DNA of 64,000 nt, from NCBI GenBank assembly GCA_963809245.1, contig CAWEIU010000009.1:372001-436000 (forward strand). Direction: 5' to 3'. Source of the stretch: Roseiarcus sp963809245. GTDB taxonomy: Bacteria; Pseudomonadota; Alphaproteobacteria; Rhizobiales; Beijerinckiaceae. This document shows, one piece after another, positions 9,113 to 17,300 of this stretch (positions are counted from its first letter, which is position 1; every line of letters begins with the position of its first letter). The translations under genes and the position numbers were made by a program. The notes under the pieces were generated by a model. It was not told the origin of the DNA. It saw only the letters and a list, made by a program, of their open reading frames with translations, and did no database searches.

Positions 9113-10165
9113 TCAGAACCGCAACGCGACCGCCAGCAGGCCGCCCGCGATCCCGAACGCCACCACCGCCGCCGTGACGAGCGCGAGGCGCTGCGGCGCG
9201 AATGAGCGCGCGAGCATCGCGAGCGACGGCGCGCTGATCGGCGGCAGCGTCATCATCAGCGCGCCGGCGGGCCCGACGCCCATGCCGAGCGAAAGCATCG
9301 CCTGAATGATCGGGACCTCACCCGCGGTGGGGATCACGAAGATGGTCCCGGCGACGGCGAGCGCGACGATCCAGCCGAGATGATTGTCGACTTCCGGCCC
9401 GATGTGCGGAAAGAGCCAAGCCCGCGCCGCGCCGAGCAGGAGAACCAGCACCACGTATTCGGGCAGCAACCGCAGCGCCATGCGCGCAAGGATGCGCAGC
9501 CAGCGCAGGAACACGCTGCCGGTCTCCGCCCTCGCGGCGAGTTCGGCGATCTCGGATTGCGCCGCCGCGCTTTCCCAGGGCGTGATCAATCGGTTCATCA
9601 TGTAGCCGACGCCGAACACCATCAGCACGCCGAGCGCCAGTCGCAACGCCGCCCAGTTCCAGCCGAGAACGAAACCCATGAAGACGATGGTCGCCGGATT
9701 CAGCACCGAATTGCCGAGCCAGAAAGCAATCGCGGCGCCTGGAGACGCGCGCCGTTCGCGAAGTCCGGCCACCACCGGCGCGGCGCAACAGGTGCACATC
9801 ATCGCGGGAATGGCGAGCAGGCCGCCGACGAGCGCGCTGGCGAACGCCGCGCGGCCCAACAGCTTCGCCACCGCGTTCGCCGGCAGCAGCGCCTGAATCG
9901 CCGAGCCGACCAGCAAGCCGAGCGCCATCGCCTGCCAGATCGCCTTGCCGTAGGCGAGGGCGTAGTCGAGCGCGGCGCCGAGCGACGGCGCCGGCGGCGC
10001 GGCGGCGGAGCCCATCAGGATCGACGAGCCGATCGAATGGCTGGCCGCGGCGACGAATGCGCGATTGGTGTAGGGGAGCCATTTCACATAGTAGAGGCCG
10101 GCGACCGCCATCAGCGCAAAGACGACGGGGCCTAGCGCTCTGTTGTAATCTTGCACCTTGTTCAT
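9113..10165 (-). CDS. Permease of the UPF0718/ArsP_1 family
   Basis: Integral membrane protein of 350 residues with about eight to ten helices arranged in two halves. The MCTCCAAPVV segment and the GNSVLNPATI segment are characteristic of the predicted permease family PF03773, whose characterised members (ArsP) export organoarsenicals; the actual substrate here is unknown. The ATG at 10165 begins a frame lacking an obvious Shine-Dalgarno. It sits just upstream of the multicopper oxidase on the same strand and divergent from selD, so a metal or metalloid detoxification pair is possible but unproven. Confidence 0.78.
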   Translation of the reverse strand: MNKVQDYNRALGPVVFALMAVAGLYYVKWLPYTNRAFVAAASHSIGSSILMGSAAAPPAPSLGAALDYALAYGKAIWQAMALGLLVGSAIQALLPANAVAKLLGRAAFASALVGGLLAIPAMMCTCCAAPVVAGLRERRASPGAAIAFWLGNSVLNPATIVFMGFVLGWNWAALRLALGVLMVFGVGYMMNRLITPWESAAAQSEIAELAARAETGSVFLRWLRILARMALRLLPEYVVLVLLLGAARAWLFPHIGPEVDNHLGWIVALAVAGTIFVIPTAGEVPIIQAMLSLGMGVGPAGALMMTLPPISAPSLAMLARSFAPQRLALVTAAVVAFGIAGGLLAVALRF

Positions 10166-10332
10166 TGCTCTTCGCTATGCTGGCGCCCCGCGACCTGATA
10201 GACCGGGACGTCATCGCCGGCAATGTTTCGCCTTAAATCCGCCGCGCCTCGTTTCGCATCTATGTTTGGCTTTCTTATCCACGTCTCGAGCCGACAACGA
10301 CGCGCCCACGTCATCTCTAAGTGAGCTTCGCT

Positions 10333-11379
10333 ATGCCGACCGAAACGATCAGACTGACTGAACTTGCTCACGGCGGAGGCTGCGGCTGCAAGCTCGCGCC
10401 CTCTGTGCTGCAGCAACTTCTCGCCGGTCAGCCGCGCGCCGCTCCCTACGCGCAATTGCTGGTCGGCACGGAGACCGGCGACGACGCGGCGGTCTGGCGC
10501 CTCGACGACGAGCGCTGCATCATCGCGACGACCGACTTCTTCATGCCCATGGTCGACGACCCAAGAGACTTCGGCCGGATCGCCGCCGCCAATGCGATCT
10601 CCGACATTTACGCGATGGGCGGCAAGCCGCTGATGGCGCTGGCGATCCTCGGGATGCCGCTCGGCAAGCTGCCGGTCGAGACCGTGAGCGCGATCCTCGC
10701 CGGCGGCGCCTCGGTTTGCGCCGAGGCTGGAATTCCCGTCGCTGGCGGCCATTCGATCGATACCCCGGAGCCGATCTATGGCCTGGCGGTGATCGGGCTC
10801 GGCAGCCCGGCGGCGATCCGGCGCAATTCCGGCGCGCGTCCCGGCGATGCGCTAATCCTGACCAAGGGCGTCGGCGTCGGCGTCTATTCAGCGGCCTTCA
10901 AGAAGCAGGCGCTGCCGGACGACGCCTATGCCGAGATGATCGCTTCGACGACGCTGCTGAACCGGATCGGCGCGACCCTGGCCGAGGACGAGGACGTGCA
11001 CGGCATGACCGACGTGACTGGTTTTGGCGTACTTGGCCATGCGCTCGAGCTTGCGCGCGGCAGCGGTTTGGGCCTGGAAATCGGTTATGGCCGCATTCCG
11101 CTGCTGTCCAAGGCGGAGGCTTTGGCCGCGTCCGGTCACGTCACCGGCGCGTCGGGGCGCAACTGGCAAAGCTACGGCGCGGAGATCGTATTGCCGCCGG
11201 ACTTTCCCGATTGGCGGCGCGCGCTGCTGACCGATCCGCAAACCTCCGGCGGTCTGCTCGTCGCCTGCACGGCCTCGCGCGCCGAAAGCATCCGCGACAG
11301 CATCGAGGCCGCCGGCTATCCGCGCGCCCGCATCATCGGCGCCGTGACCGAGCGAGAGCCGGGCGTGCGGATCGTCTGA
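10333..11379 (+). CDS. selD: Selenide, water dikinase (selenophosphate synthetase)
   Basis: Makes selenophosphate, the selenium donor for SelA, from selenide and ATP. About 348 residues. The N-terminal catalytic loop reads GGGCGCK, so the active-site position is cysteine rather than the selenocysteine found in some SelDs. A GDDAAV motif and the Gly-rich C-terminal ATP-binding region (TDPQTSGGLL) follow. The frame is open from a GTG at 10321; the ATG at 10333 is preferred, though neither has a strong ribosome binding site. It lies between formate dehydrogenase and the selA-selB operon, forming one selenium island. Confidence 0.95.
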   Translation: MPTETIRLTELAHGGGCGCKLAPSVLQQLLAGQPRAAPYAQLLVGTETGDDAAVWRLDDERCIIATTDFFMPMVDDPRDFGRIAAANAISDIYAMGGKPLMALAILGMPLGKLPVETVSAILAGGASVCAEAGIPVAGGHSIDTPEPIYGLAVIGLGSPAAIRRNSGARPGDALILTKGVGVGVYSAAFKKQALPDDAYAEMIASTTLLNRIGATLAEDEDVHGMTDVTGFGVLGHALELARGSGLGLEIGYGRIPLLSKAEALAASGHVTGASGRNWQSYGAEIVLPPDFPDWRRALLTDPQTSGGLLVACTASRAESIRDSIEAAGYPRARIIGAVTEREPGVRIV

Positions 11380-11531
11380 CGCATTTTCCGAGCGGTTTCA
11401 GTCGTCGCTTCCAACGACGATCTTTTTCCGGGCCAGGGGCTCGGCGCCGCAATCCCTTTAGGATTGCGGAAGCAAACCCCGATTTTGCCGCATTGTTCCC
11501 GCCATTTTAGCGCGCTCATAGGGGGCGACGC

Positions 11532-12170
11532 ATGTCTTTCGCGCGAAGTCTTTTCCTTGTCGGCCTGGCGAGCGCTGCTCTAGCGATGGGCGGCGCTTCT
11601 GCTGGGCCTTATGAATTGCCGGAATCTTCGCCCGTGGTCGGAGCGCCGGACTACCTGCCGCCGGACGCCGATCCCTACTATTCGACGCCGGGAGGCTTCG
11701 ATCGCGACGTCGACATGGGCCTGACGACGCGCAGGGTCGTCCAGGATCCCACGGGAGAAGAGGCGGGAACGCTGACCGTCAACACAAAGTTGCGCAAACT
11801 CTTTCTCTCGTTGGGCGACGGGCGCGCGATTGAATATCGCATCGGCGTCGGCCGTCAGGGATTCTCCTGGAAGGGCGTCGCCTCGGTGGGCCGCAAGGCG
11901 TTCTGGCCCGGCTGGACCCCGCCGCCGGAAATGTTGACCCGCCAGCCCGATCTGCCGGATCACGCCGACGGCGGTTTGGAAAACCCGCTTGGCGCCCGCG
12001 CGCTCTACCTCTTCCAGGGCAATAAGGACACGCTGTTTCGGATCCACGGCACCAACGATCCCAAAAGCATCGGCAAGGCGGTGTCGTCCGGATGTATCCG
12101 CATGCTCAACGCCGACGTAATCGACCTGTTTGAGCGAGTCGAAAAAGGGACCAGGGTCGTGGTGATTTAG
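11532..12170 (+). CDS. L,D-transpeptidase (YkuD domain), exported
   Basis: Periplasmic cell-wall enzyme of 212 residues that forms 3-3 cross-links or attaches proteins to peptidoglycan. It has an N-terminal signal peptide (residues 1-24) and the YkuD catalytic motif: HGTNDPKSIGK with the histidine, then SSGCIRM with catalytic Cys188. This ErfK/YbiS/YcfS/YnhG type is highly multiplied in Rhizobiales. ATG at 11532 follows AGGGGGCGACGC. No link to the selenium genes on either side is evident. Confidence 0.92.
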   Translation: MSFARSLFLVGLASAALAMGGASAGPYELPESSPVVGAPDYLPPDADPYYSTPGGFDRDVDMGLTTRRVVQDPTGEEAGTLTVNTKLRKLFLSLGDGRAIEYRIGVGRQGFSWKGVASVGRKAFWPGWTPPPEMLTRQPDLPDHADGGLENPLGARALYLFQGNKDTLFRIHGTNDPKSIGKAVSSGCIRMLNADVIDLFERVEKGTRVVVI

Positions 12171-12244
12171 GTTGAACCGGACCCATGTCGTCGTCGCGAG
12201 CGAAGCGCGGCGATCTCGCTGAATGAAACGGGACCGTTCGTCAG

Positions 12245-12377
12245 GGCCCCTTCTCCCCTTGCGGGAGAAGGTGGCCCGAAGGGCCGGATGAGGGGTCGCG
12301 CCGACCCCACGACCTCGATGCTCATCCGTCGGGCTGCGCCCGACACCTTCCCCCGCAAGGGGGGAAGGGGTGTCGCC
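12245..12377. repeat. Pair of facing GGGAGAAGG-type palindromic repeats
   Basis: The left copy (about 12247-12293) has CTTCTCCCCTTGCGGGAGAAGG followed by a GGCCCGAAGGGCC hairpin and GGATGAGG; the right copy (about 12321-12377) is the same motif on the other strand. Located between convergent genes (L,D-transpeptidase and the 126-aa ORF), where a bidirectional terminator would be expected. Confidence 0.75.
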
Positions 12378-12412
12378 GCCAGACCGCTTCCCTTTTCGAA
12401 TCGCGGCTAGCG

Positions 12413-12793
12413 CTAGTGCCGGATGATTTCTTCGACCTTCAGGCGCAAGCCGGCGGCGTCGAAGAATTCGCCCTCGTTGAGGAGCGAACGATCGCCTTGG
12501 AGATGGCGCCCCAGCTCCGCGAGGCGTGCCTTCGCGACGTCGTCGGGCGCGAGGCCGGCGCGATCGGCCTGGAAAAAGGCCGCGCCATTCCAGCGCGCGC
12601 CGGAGGCTGCGAACAGGCGCACCATGTCGGCCCATCGCGTCTCGTCGCCGATGACGTGCAGATAGGAGGAGCGCAGCGGCGTCACCGAGGTCTCGCCGAT
12701 TTCCACCAGCACGATCAGCATGGTGAAGGAGCCGACCTTGCCGAAGGTCGCAACCAGCCAATCGTCGAAATCCGTCCTGCGCGCCGCCGTCAT
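12413..12793 (-). CDS. Unknown 126-aa protein downstream of selB-selC
   Basis: I do not recognise this protein. It is soluble-looking, starts MTAARRTDFDDWL, and contains a hydrophobic stretch (SFTMLIVLVEIGET) and a C-terminal region with NEGEFFDAAGLRLKVEEII. Its ATG (12791-12793) overlaps the selB stop as ATGA and it lacks a clear Shine-Dalgarno of its own, pointing to translational coupling with selB across the tRNA-Sec gene. Frame-open sequence extends further upstream but is out of register with anything conserved. Its place at the end of the selA-selB operon suggests, but does not show, a role in selenium metabolism. Confidence 0.7.
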   Translation of the reverse strand: MTAARRTDFDDWLVATFGKVGSFTMLIVLVEIGETSVTPLRSSYLHVIGDETRWADMVRLFAASGARWNGAAFFQADRAGLAPDDVAKARLAELGRHLQGDRSLLNEGEFFDAAGLRLKVEEIIRH

Positions 12794-14874
12794 CGCGATC
12801 CGTTCTGAGGAGTTGGTGGAAGGGAGGTTGGCGGAAGAGAGTGGGAGTCGAACCCACCTGGAGCGGTCTTGCCGCCCCACTCGGATTTGAAGTCCGAACG
12901 CCCCACCAGGAACGTATCTCTTCCATTCGCCGCGCCTGACGAAAGAACGACAGGCCCAAACAAATCCAATAGCCGACGGTCGACCCGCCGCAAATCCCCC
13001 TGGCGCAACGTGACGCCATGCCGGTCGAAGAATTCCAAAATCTGGATGGCGACCTTGCGGCCGTTGACGACTTTGTCGCGGAACTGCGCGGCGGTGAAGG
13101 CGCCGACTTCCGCCCGCTCCGCTTCCTCGGCGGCGATCGCGATCATTTCGCGCACGGTCGCCCGCAGGAAGAAGTGGTCGTGGGCGATTTCGTCGGCCCA
13201 TCCCATTCGGCTCGCAAGCTTGAGCAGCCTGCGGACATCGCGCTCCGGCCGTCCCGTCGCATCGGCGACGTCGCGAACGCGCGGCGGGCGAAATCGGAGC
13301 TCGCCGCCCAGCATCGGCTCGATTTCCGCCCACGCCTTTTCGTCGCCCGCGGCGAGCCGCGCCATGTGACTCGCCAGACGCACGAACGCGCCGTCGAGCG
13401 CCAGATCCCCGGTCCGCGCCAATTGCTGCAGGGCCGTCACGAAGACCCGCGCCGGCAGGCGCGGCTGCGAACTCAGCCGCAGCTTTTCACGACCAATCCC
13501 CTGCAGGTCGGGATTGGCCGTATGGTAGGCGGCGAGCTGTTCTTGCAGACTGGCCGCGAAAGCGCGCCAGCGATTGGCGGCCATGGCGATCCTGTCCGCC
13601 CCGGATTCGAGGAGGACGAGACCGGACTTTTCGACCAACCGATCCGTCAACGCCTCGGTCAGCGCGTGGTCGCGAGCGAAGACCTTGAGATCGTAAGCGA
13701 AGGGCGCGGCCTCGAGCAGGGCGAGGAACGCCGCGGGGGCGTCCGGGGTTGCGAGCGCCGCGCGCTGCGCCTGGCGTTCGGGCGTGTTGCGCCGCCGGCT
13801 GGGCGGGCGCAGATCGAGGAAACGCCCGCCGCCGATCGTGCGCTGCGCGGAGACGTCGCGAATGACGAAGCGATCCCGCGCTGCGGCGGAAATCGGCTTG
13901 TCGAGCACCAATTGCACGTCGGCTGAGCCGCCGGGCGCGATGGGCGCGCCGTCCAGCAGGACAATGCGCGCGCCGACCTCGGTCGCGGCGTGATGCAGCC
14001 GAACCGGAAACCACTGGTCGACCGGCTTCGCTTCGCTCGGCAACACCCGCAGCGTCGCGTCGATGCGATCGGTTGGCGCATGAAGCGCCGGATCGAGCAC
14101 GATGTCGCCGCGCCGGATCGCTTCCTTGGCAATCGCTTGCCCGGTGAGATTGAGGGCGCAGCGGTCACCCGCGCGGCCAATCTCCGCCGGCGTGTTCTGG
14201 GCGTGCAGCGAGCGCACGCGCGCCGTCAGCCCGGAGGGGCTGATCGTCACATGGTCGCCGACTTGAACCGCGCCCGACAGCACCGTGCCCGTGACGACGA
14301 CCCCGACGCCGGGAAGCGTGAACGCGCGATCGATCGCGAGACGGAAGCGCCCGTCCGCGGAGCGGTCGGCCGTCTCGGCTGCGGCGACGGCGAGGATTGC
14401 GCGAAGGTCGTCGATCCCCTGACCTGTCAGCGCCGAGACGGGCAGGATATCGGCGCCTCCGAGCGCCGTATCCGCGATCGCTCGTTCGATCGCCGCCGTC
14501 ACCTCGGCGAGGCGCTCAGGCGTCGCAAGATCGGCCTTCGTCACCGCCACGACGCCGCGCCGAACGCCGAGCAGATCGAGGATCGCCAGATGCTCCAGCG
14601 TCTGCGGCATGATCCCGTCGTCGGCGGCGACGGCCATCAGCGCGAAATCGATGCCGCTCGCGCCGGCCAGCATCGTGCGGACGAAGCGCTCATGCCCCGG
14701 CACGTCGACGAAACCGAGAACGCCGCCGCCCTCGATCGGCTGATAGGCGAAGCCGAGGTCGATGGTGATGCCGCGCGCCTTCTCCTCTTTGAGCCGGTCG
14801 CCGTCGACCCCGGTGAGCGCTTTGACCAGAGCCGTCTTGCCATGGTCGATATGGCCGGCGGCGCCGATGATCAT
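12790..14874 (-). CDS. selB: Selenocysteine-specific elongation factor SelB
   Basis: EF-Tu-like GTPase that carries Sec-tRNA to UGA codons marked by a SECIS. The frame gives 694 residues. N terminus MIIGAAGHIDHGKTALVKAL is the G1 P-loop, DVPGHERFV the G3 motif and TKAD the G4 motif; domains II-III follow, and the C-terminal third holds the winged helices (ending near NGRKVAIQILEFFDRHGVT) that bind SECIS RNA. Odd: the last 30 or so codons are the sequence of tRNA-Sec read in frame, and the stop lies beyond the tRNA. The conserved part ends around LDLFGP, so the tail is probably non-functional extra peptide. The start overlaps the stop of the upstream SEL1 gene (ATGA). Confidence 0.95.
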   Translation of the reverse strand: MIIGAAGHIDHGKTALVKALTGVDGDRLKEEKARGITIDLGFAYQPIEGGGVLGFVDVPGHERFVRTMLAGASGIDFALMAVAADDGIMPQTLEHLAILDLLGVRRGVVAVTKADLATPERLAEVTAAIERAIADTALGGADILPVSALTGQGIDDLRAILAVAAAETADRSADGRFRLAIDRAFTLPGVGVVVTGTVLSGAVQVGDHVTISPSGLTARVRSLHAQNTPAEIGRAGDRCALNLTGQAIAKEAIRRGDIVLDPALHAPTDRIDATLRVLPSEAKPVDQWFPVRLHHAATEVGARIVLLDGAPIAPGGSADVQLVLDKPISAAARDRFVIRDVSAQRTIGGGRFLDLRPPSRRRNTPERQAQRAALATPDAPAAFLALLEAAPFAYDLKVFARDHALTEALTDRLVEKSGLVLLESGADRIAMAANRWRAFAASLQEQLAAYHTANPDLQGIGREKLRLSSQPRLPARVFVTALQQLARTGDLALDGAFVRLASHMARLAAGDEKAWAEIEPMLGGELRFRPPRVRDVADATGRPERDVRRLLKLASRMGWADEIAHDHFFLRATVREMIAIAAEEAERAEVGAFTAAQFRDKVVNGRKVAIQILEFFDRHGVTLRQGDLRRVDRRLLDLFGPVVLSSGAANGRDTFLVGRSDFKSEWGGKTAPGGFDSHSLPPTSLPPTPQNGSR
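12829..12924 (-). tRNA. selC: tRNA-Sec (anticodon TCA), with encoded CCA
   Basis: Minus-strand gene of 96 bases including CCA at 12829-12831. Features of tRNA-Sec: an 8-bp acceptor stem (GGAAGAGA with TCTCTTCC, discriminator G), a 6-bp D stem with a TGGT tetraloop, anticodon loop CTTCAAA with TCA anticodon, a long variable arm (GGGGCGG with CCGCTCC), and a 5-bp T stem (GTGGG-TTCGACT-CCCAC). It is encoded inside the 3' end of the selB frame on the same strand, so the tRNA must be processed out of the selB message or have its own promoter. Confidence 0.97.
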
Positions 14875-15653
14875 GGCGGCAAGCCCGAGGGTTCGTGCTC
14901 CGCTCGGCTTTCGGCCTCGGCGATCTCGTCCGGCGACAACGCGGCGCGCGCCGCGACGATATAGCGCGCCGCAAGGGTGCTGCCGCCGCGCTCGGCCTTG
15001 AGCAGCAACACCAGCGCCTCGACCCGTTCGAGGGGAGCGCCGCGCCCGAGGTAATGCGCCGCGCCGAGCAGCGCCTCAGCGTCGGCGTCGCCGAGCGCCG
15101 CGCCACGGCGCCACCATTCGACGGCGGCGTTCGCGTCGCGCTCGACCCCGATCGCGTCGTGATAAAACGTGCCGAGCCGCGTCATGGCGGTGGCGACGCC
15201 ATTCTCCGCCGCGGCGAGCGCCCAGCGATGCGCCTCCGCGATCTCGCCCGGCGTCGGTTCGCCATCGAGCAGCATCCAGCTCAGCATGTCCTGCGCCGGG
15301 CCATCGCCCTGCTCGGCGGCCAGGCGGTAGAGTTCGGCGGCGCGCGCCGGATCGGCCTCGACGCCGAGGCCCTTGAAATAGGCCGTCGCCAGATTGCGCC
15401 GTCCGGTCGGGTCGCCGCCGCTCGCCGCGAGCGTGAGCCACTGGAGGGCGAGGGCGGGATCGCGCGCGACGCCCAACCCCTCGGAGAAGCAGGCGCCGAT
15501 GTTGTTCTGCGCCCGCGCGACGCCGGCCTGCGCGAGGGGACCCCACAAGGCGAGCGCGGTCGCGTAGTCGCCCGCGTCGGACGCCGCGCGCGCCTCGGCC
15601 ATCGCATCGCGCGGCGGCTCGCGCCGCGGCCGGAGACGCTCAAGCCAGCGCAT
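14871..15653 (-). CDS. SEL1/TPR-like repeat protein between selA and selB
   Basis: A 260-residue protein made mostly of SEL1-type helical repeats: units such as ARAQNNIGACFSEGLGVARD, GRRNLATAYFKGLGVEAD, AMTRLGTFYHDAIGVERD and AEALLGAAHYLGRGAP follow each other at about 36-residue spacing. No signal peptide is visible, so it is likely cytoplasmic and acts as a protein-protein scaffold. It overlaps selA by 14 bases at its start and selB by ATGA at its end, so it is translated as part of the selA-selB unit. SEL1 proteins are not part of the canonical bacterial Sec pathway; a role in Sec assembly is an inference from position only. The name SEL1 is unrelated to selenium. Confidence 0.88.
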   Translation of the reverse strand: MRWLERLRPRREPPRDAMAEARAASDAGDYATALALWGPLAQAGVARAQNNIGACFSEGLGVARDPALALQWLTLAASGGDPTGRRNLATAYFKGLGVEADPARAAELYRLAAEQGDGPAQDMLSWMLLDGEPTPGEIAEAHRWALAAAENGVATAMTRLGTFYHDAIGVERDANAAVEWWRRGAALGDADAEALLGAAHYLGRGAPLERVEALVLLLKAERGGSTLAARYIVAARAALSPDEIAEAESRAEHEPSGLPP

Positions 15654-17106
15654 GGCCGCTCAATTCCTTGAGAACCGACAAGAACGCCTCCTCATTGGCG
15701 AGGCATCTGAAGTCGAGCGTCAGTCCGCCGTCTTCGATGCGTCCGATCACGGGCCAAGACAGGCTGCGTAGCGCGGCGGCCAGCCGCTCGAGCGCGCCGC
15801 CGCCTGCGGTGGGGCGAATGACGAGCCCGGCGCTGGCGATCGTGTCGAGCGGGAGGGCGCCGGAGCCGATCTGGCTGCGGCATTCGCCGACCGCCACCGT
15901 GAAGGCGGGGCCGACCCCCTTCGCCACCGGCGCCGCCAGACGATGCGCCTGGGCCTCGATTTCCGCCTGCGGGCGGGCGAGCAGGCGCAAGGTCGGCAGA
16001 CGCTCCGCAAGGCGATCGGGGTCGCGGTAGAGCTTCAACGTCGCCTCGATCGCCGCCAGCCGGATCTTGTCGACGCGCATCGCCCGCTTCATTGGATTGC
16101 GGTTGATCGCCGCGATCAATTTGCGATGGCCGACGATGAAGCCGGCTTGCGGGCCGCCCAGCAGCTTGTCGCCGGAGAAGGTGACGAGGCCGGCGCCCTC
16201 GGCGACCGCCTCGCGCACGGTCGGCTCTCGTTTGAGCCCGTAGCACGACAGATCGACCAGCGTGCCCGAGCCGAGGTCGTTCATCAGCGGCACGCCCGCC
16301 ACGTCGGCGATGGCGGCGAGTTCCGGCGCGGGGACCTCCGAAGTGAAGCCCTGGATTCGGTAATTCGACGTGTGGACCTTGAGGATGACGCCGGTGCGCG
16401 GCGTCAGCGCCTCGCGATAGTCCTTCGGATGGGTTCGGTTCGTCGTGCCGACTTCGATCAGCCGCGCTCCCGCTCGCGCCATGATGTCGGGCATCCGGAA
16501 CGCGCCGCCGATCTCGATCAGTTCGCCCCGCGAAACGATCGCCTCGCGGTCGAGCGCAAGCGTGTTCAGCGCGAGCAGCACCGCGGCCGCATTGTTGTTG
16601 ACGACCGTCGCGTCCTCAGCGCCGGTGAGCGCGCAGAGATGGGCGCGAACGTGGTCGTCGCGCTCGCCCCGCCGGCCGGTCGAAAGGTCGAACTCCAGCG
16701 CCACCGGATCGCGCATCGCCGCGATTGCGGCCTCGATCGCCGCGTCCGCCAGCATCGCCCGGCCGAGATTGGTGTGCAGCACCGTCCCGGTCAGATTGAA
16801 CAGCGGCCGCAGATCCGAGACGTCTTCCGCCTCGAGCTGCGCCTGGGCGCTTGATGCGATGTCCTCCGCGGCGGGCACCGACGAGGCGCCGGCGCGCAGC
16901 GCGACGCGAGCCTCGCCAAGCGCGGCGCGAATCGCCTCGGTGGTTGCGTGGCGACCGAAACGCTCTTGGAGCGCCAGGGCTGTAGCAGTGTTCAGAACAG
17001 CGCTGACCGACGCCAGATCGCGCAACGAATTGAGGCCTGTCGCCGGCGTTTCCGGCGCGCCCTGCACCGCGTCGTCGAGGTCTGACGCCGATTGGTTTGC
17101 CGTCAT
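15640..17106 (-). CDS. selA: L-seryl-tRNA(Sec) selenium transferase
   Basis: PLP enzyme that converts Ser-tRNA(Sec) to Sec-tRNA(Sec) using selenophosphate. About 488 residues (E. coli SelA 463). The PLP lysine is in FSGDKLLGGPQAG, and the family block NLTGTVLHTNLGRAML is near residue 100. I chose the ATG at 17106 (MTANQSAS); the frame stays open to 17247 but the extra 47 residues are Cys/Arg-rich and unlike the family. It is first in the minus-strand operon selA - SEL1 protein - selB - selC and is divergent from acoA, with about 190 bases between them for both promoters. Confidence 0.95.
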   Translation of the reverse strand: MTANQSASDLDDAVQGAPETPATGLNSLRDLASVSAVLNTATALALQERFGRHATTEAIRAALGEARVALRAGASSVPAAEDIASSAQAQLEAEDVSDLRPLFNLTGTVLHTNLGRAMLADAAIEAAIAAMRDPVALEFDLSTGRRGERDDHVRAHLCALTGAEDATVVNNNAAAVLLALNTLALDREAIVSRGELIEIGGAFRMPDIMARAGARLIEVGTTNRTHPKDYREALTPRTGVILKVHTSNYRIQGFTSEVPAPELAAIADVAGVPLMNDLGSGTLVDLSCYGLKREPTVREAVAEGAGLVTFSGDKLLGGPQAGFIVGHRKLIAAINRNPMKRAMRVDKIRLAAIEATLKLYRDPDRLAERLPTLRLLARPQAEIEAQAHRLAAPVAKGVGPAFTVAVGECRSQIGSGALPLDTIASAGLVIRPTAGGGALERLAAALRSLSWPVIGRIEDGGLTLDFRCLANEEAFLSVLKELSGHALA

Positions 17107-17300
17107 TCTACTTTCAATCAATGGCTCATCATCACGGCGTCGAGGAACGAACACTGCATTCTTACACAAAAATGACGAGCGGCGCGATGTCTTGCGCTGT
17201 CTGCGGTGGGTGAGAACATTCGATTTGACGCAAGAACAAAAGTTCAATATTGACGCGCCATAAAAGGTCGGCGCAAGCGTCGCTTACGCTAATCCTGGAA

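Noticed and set aside
10321..10332. SelD as a selenoprotein
   Set aside because: The catalytic position reads cysteine (GGGCGCK), with no in-frame TGA.
12245..12377. CRISPR array or attachment site
   Set aside because: The repeats are two facing hairpins without regularly spaced unique spacers, and the tRNA next to them is selC within selB, with no integrase or duplicated tRNA end seen.
17107..17247. 47-residue N-terminal extension of SelA
   Set aside because: Cys/Arg-rich, unlike other SelA proteins, and overlapping the divergent promoter region; ATG 17106 gives the family length.
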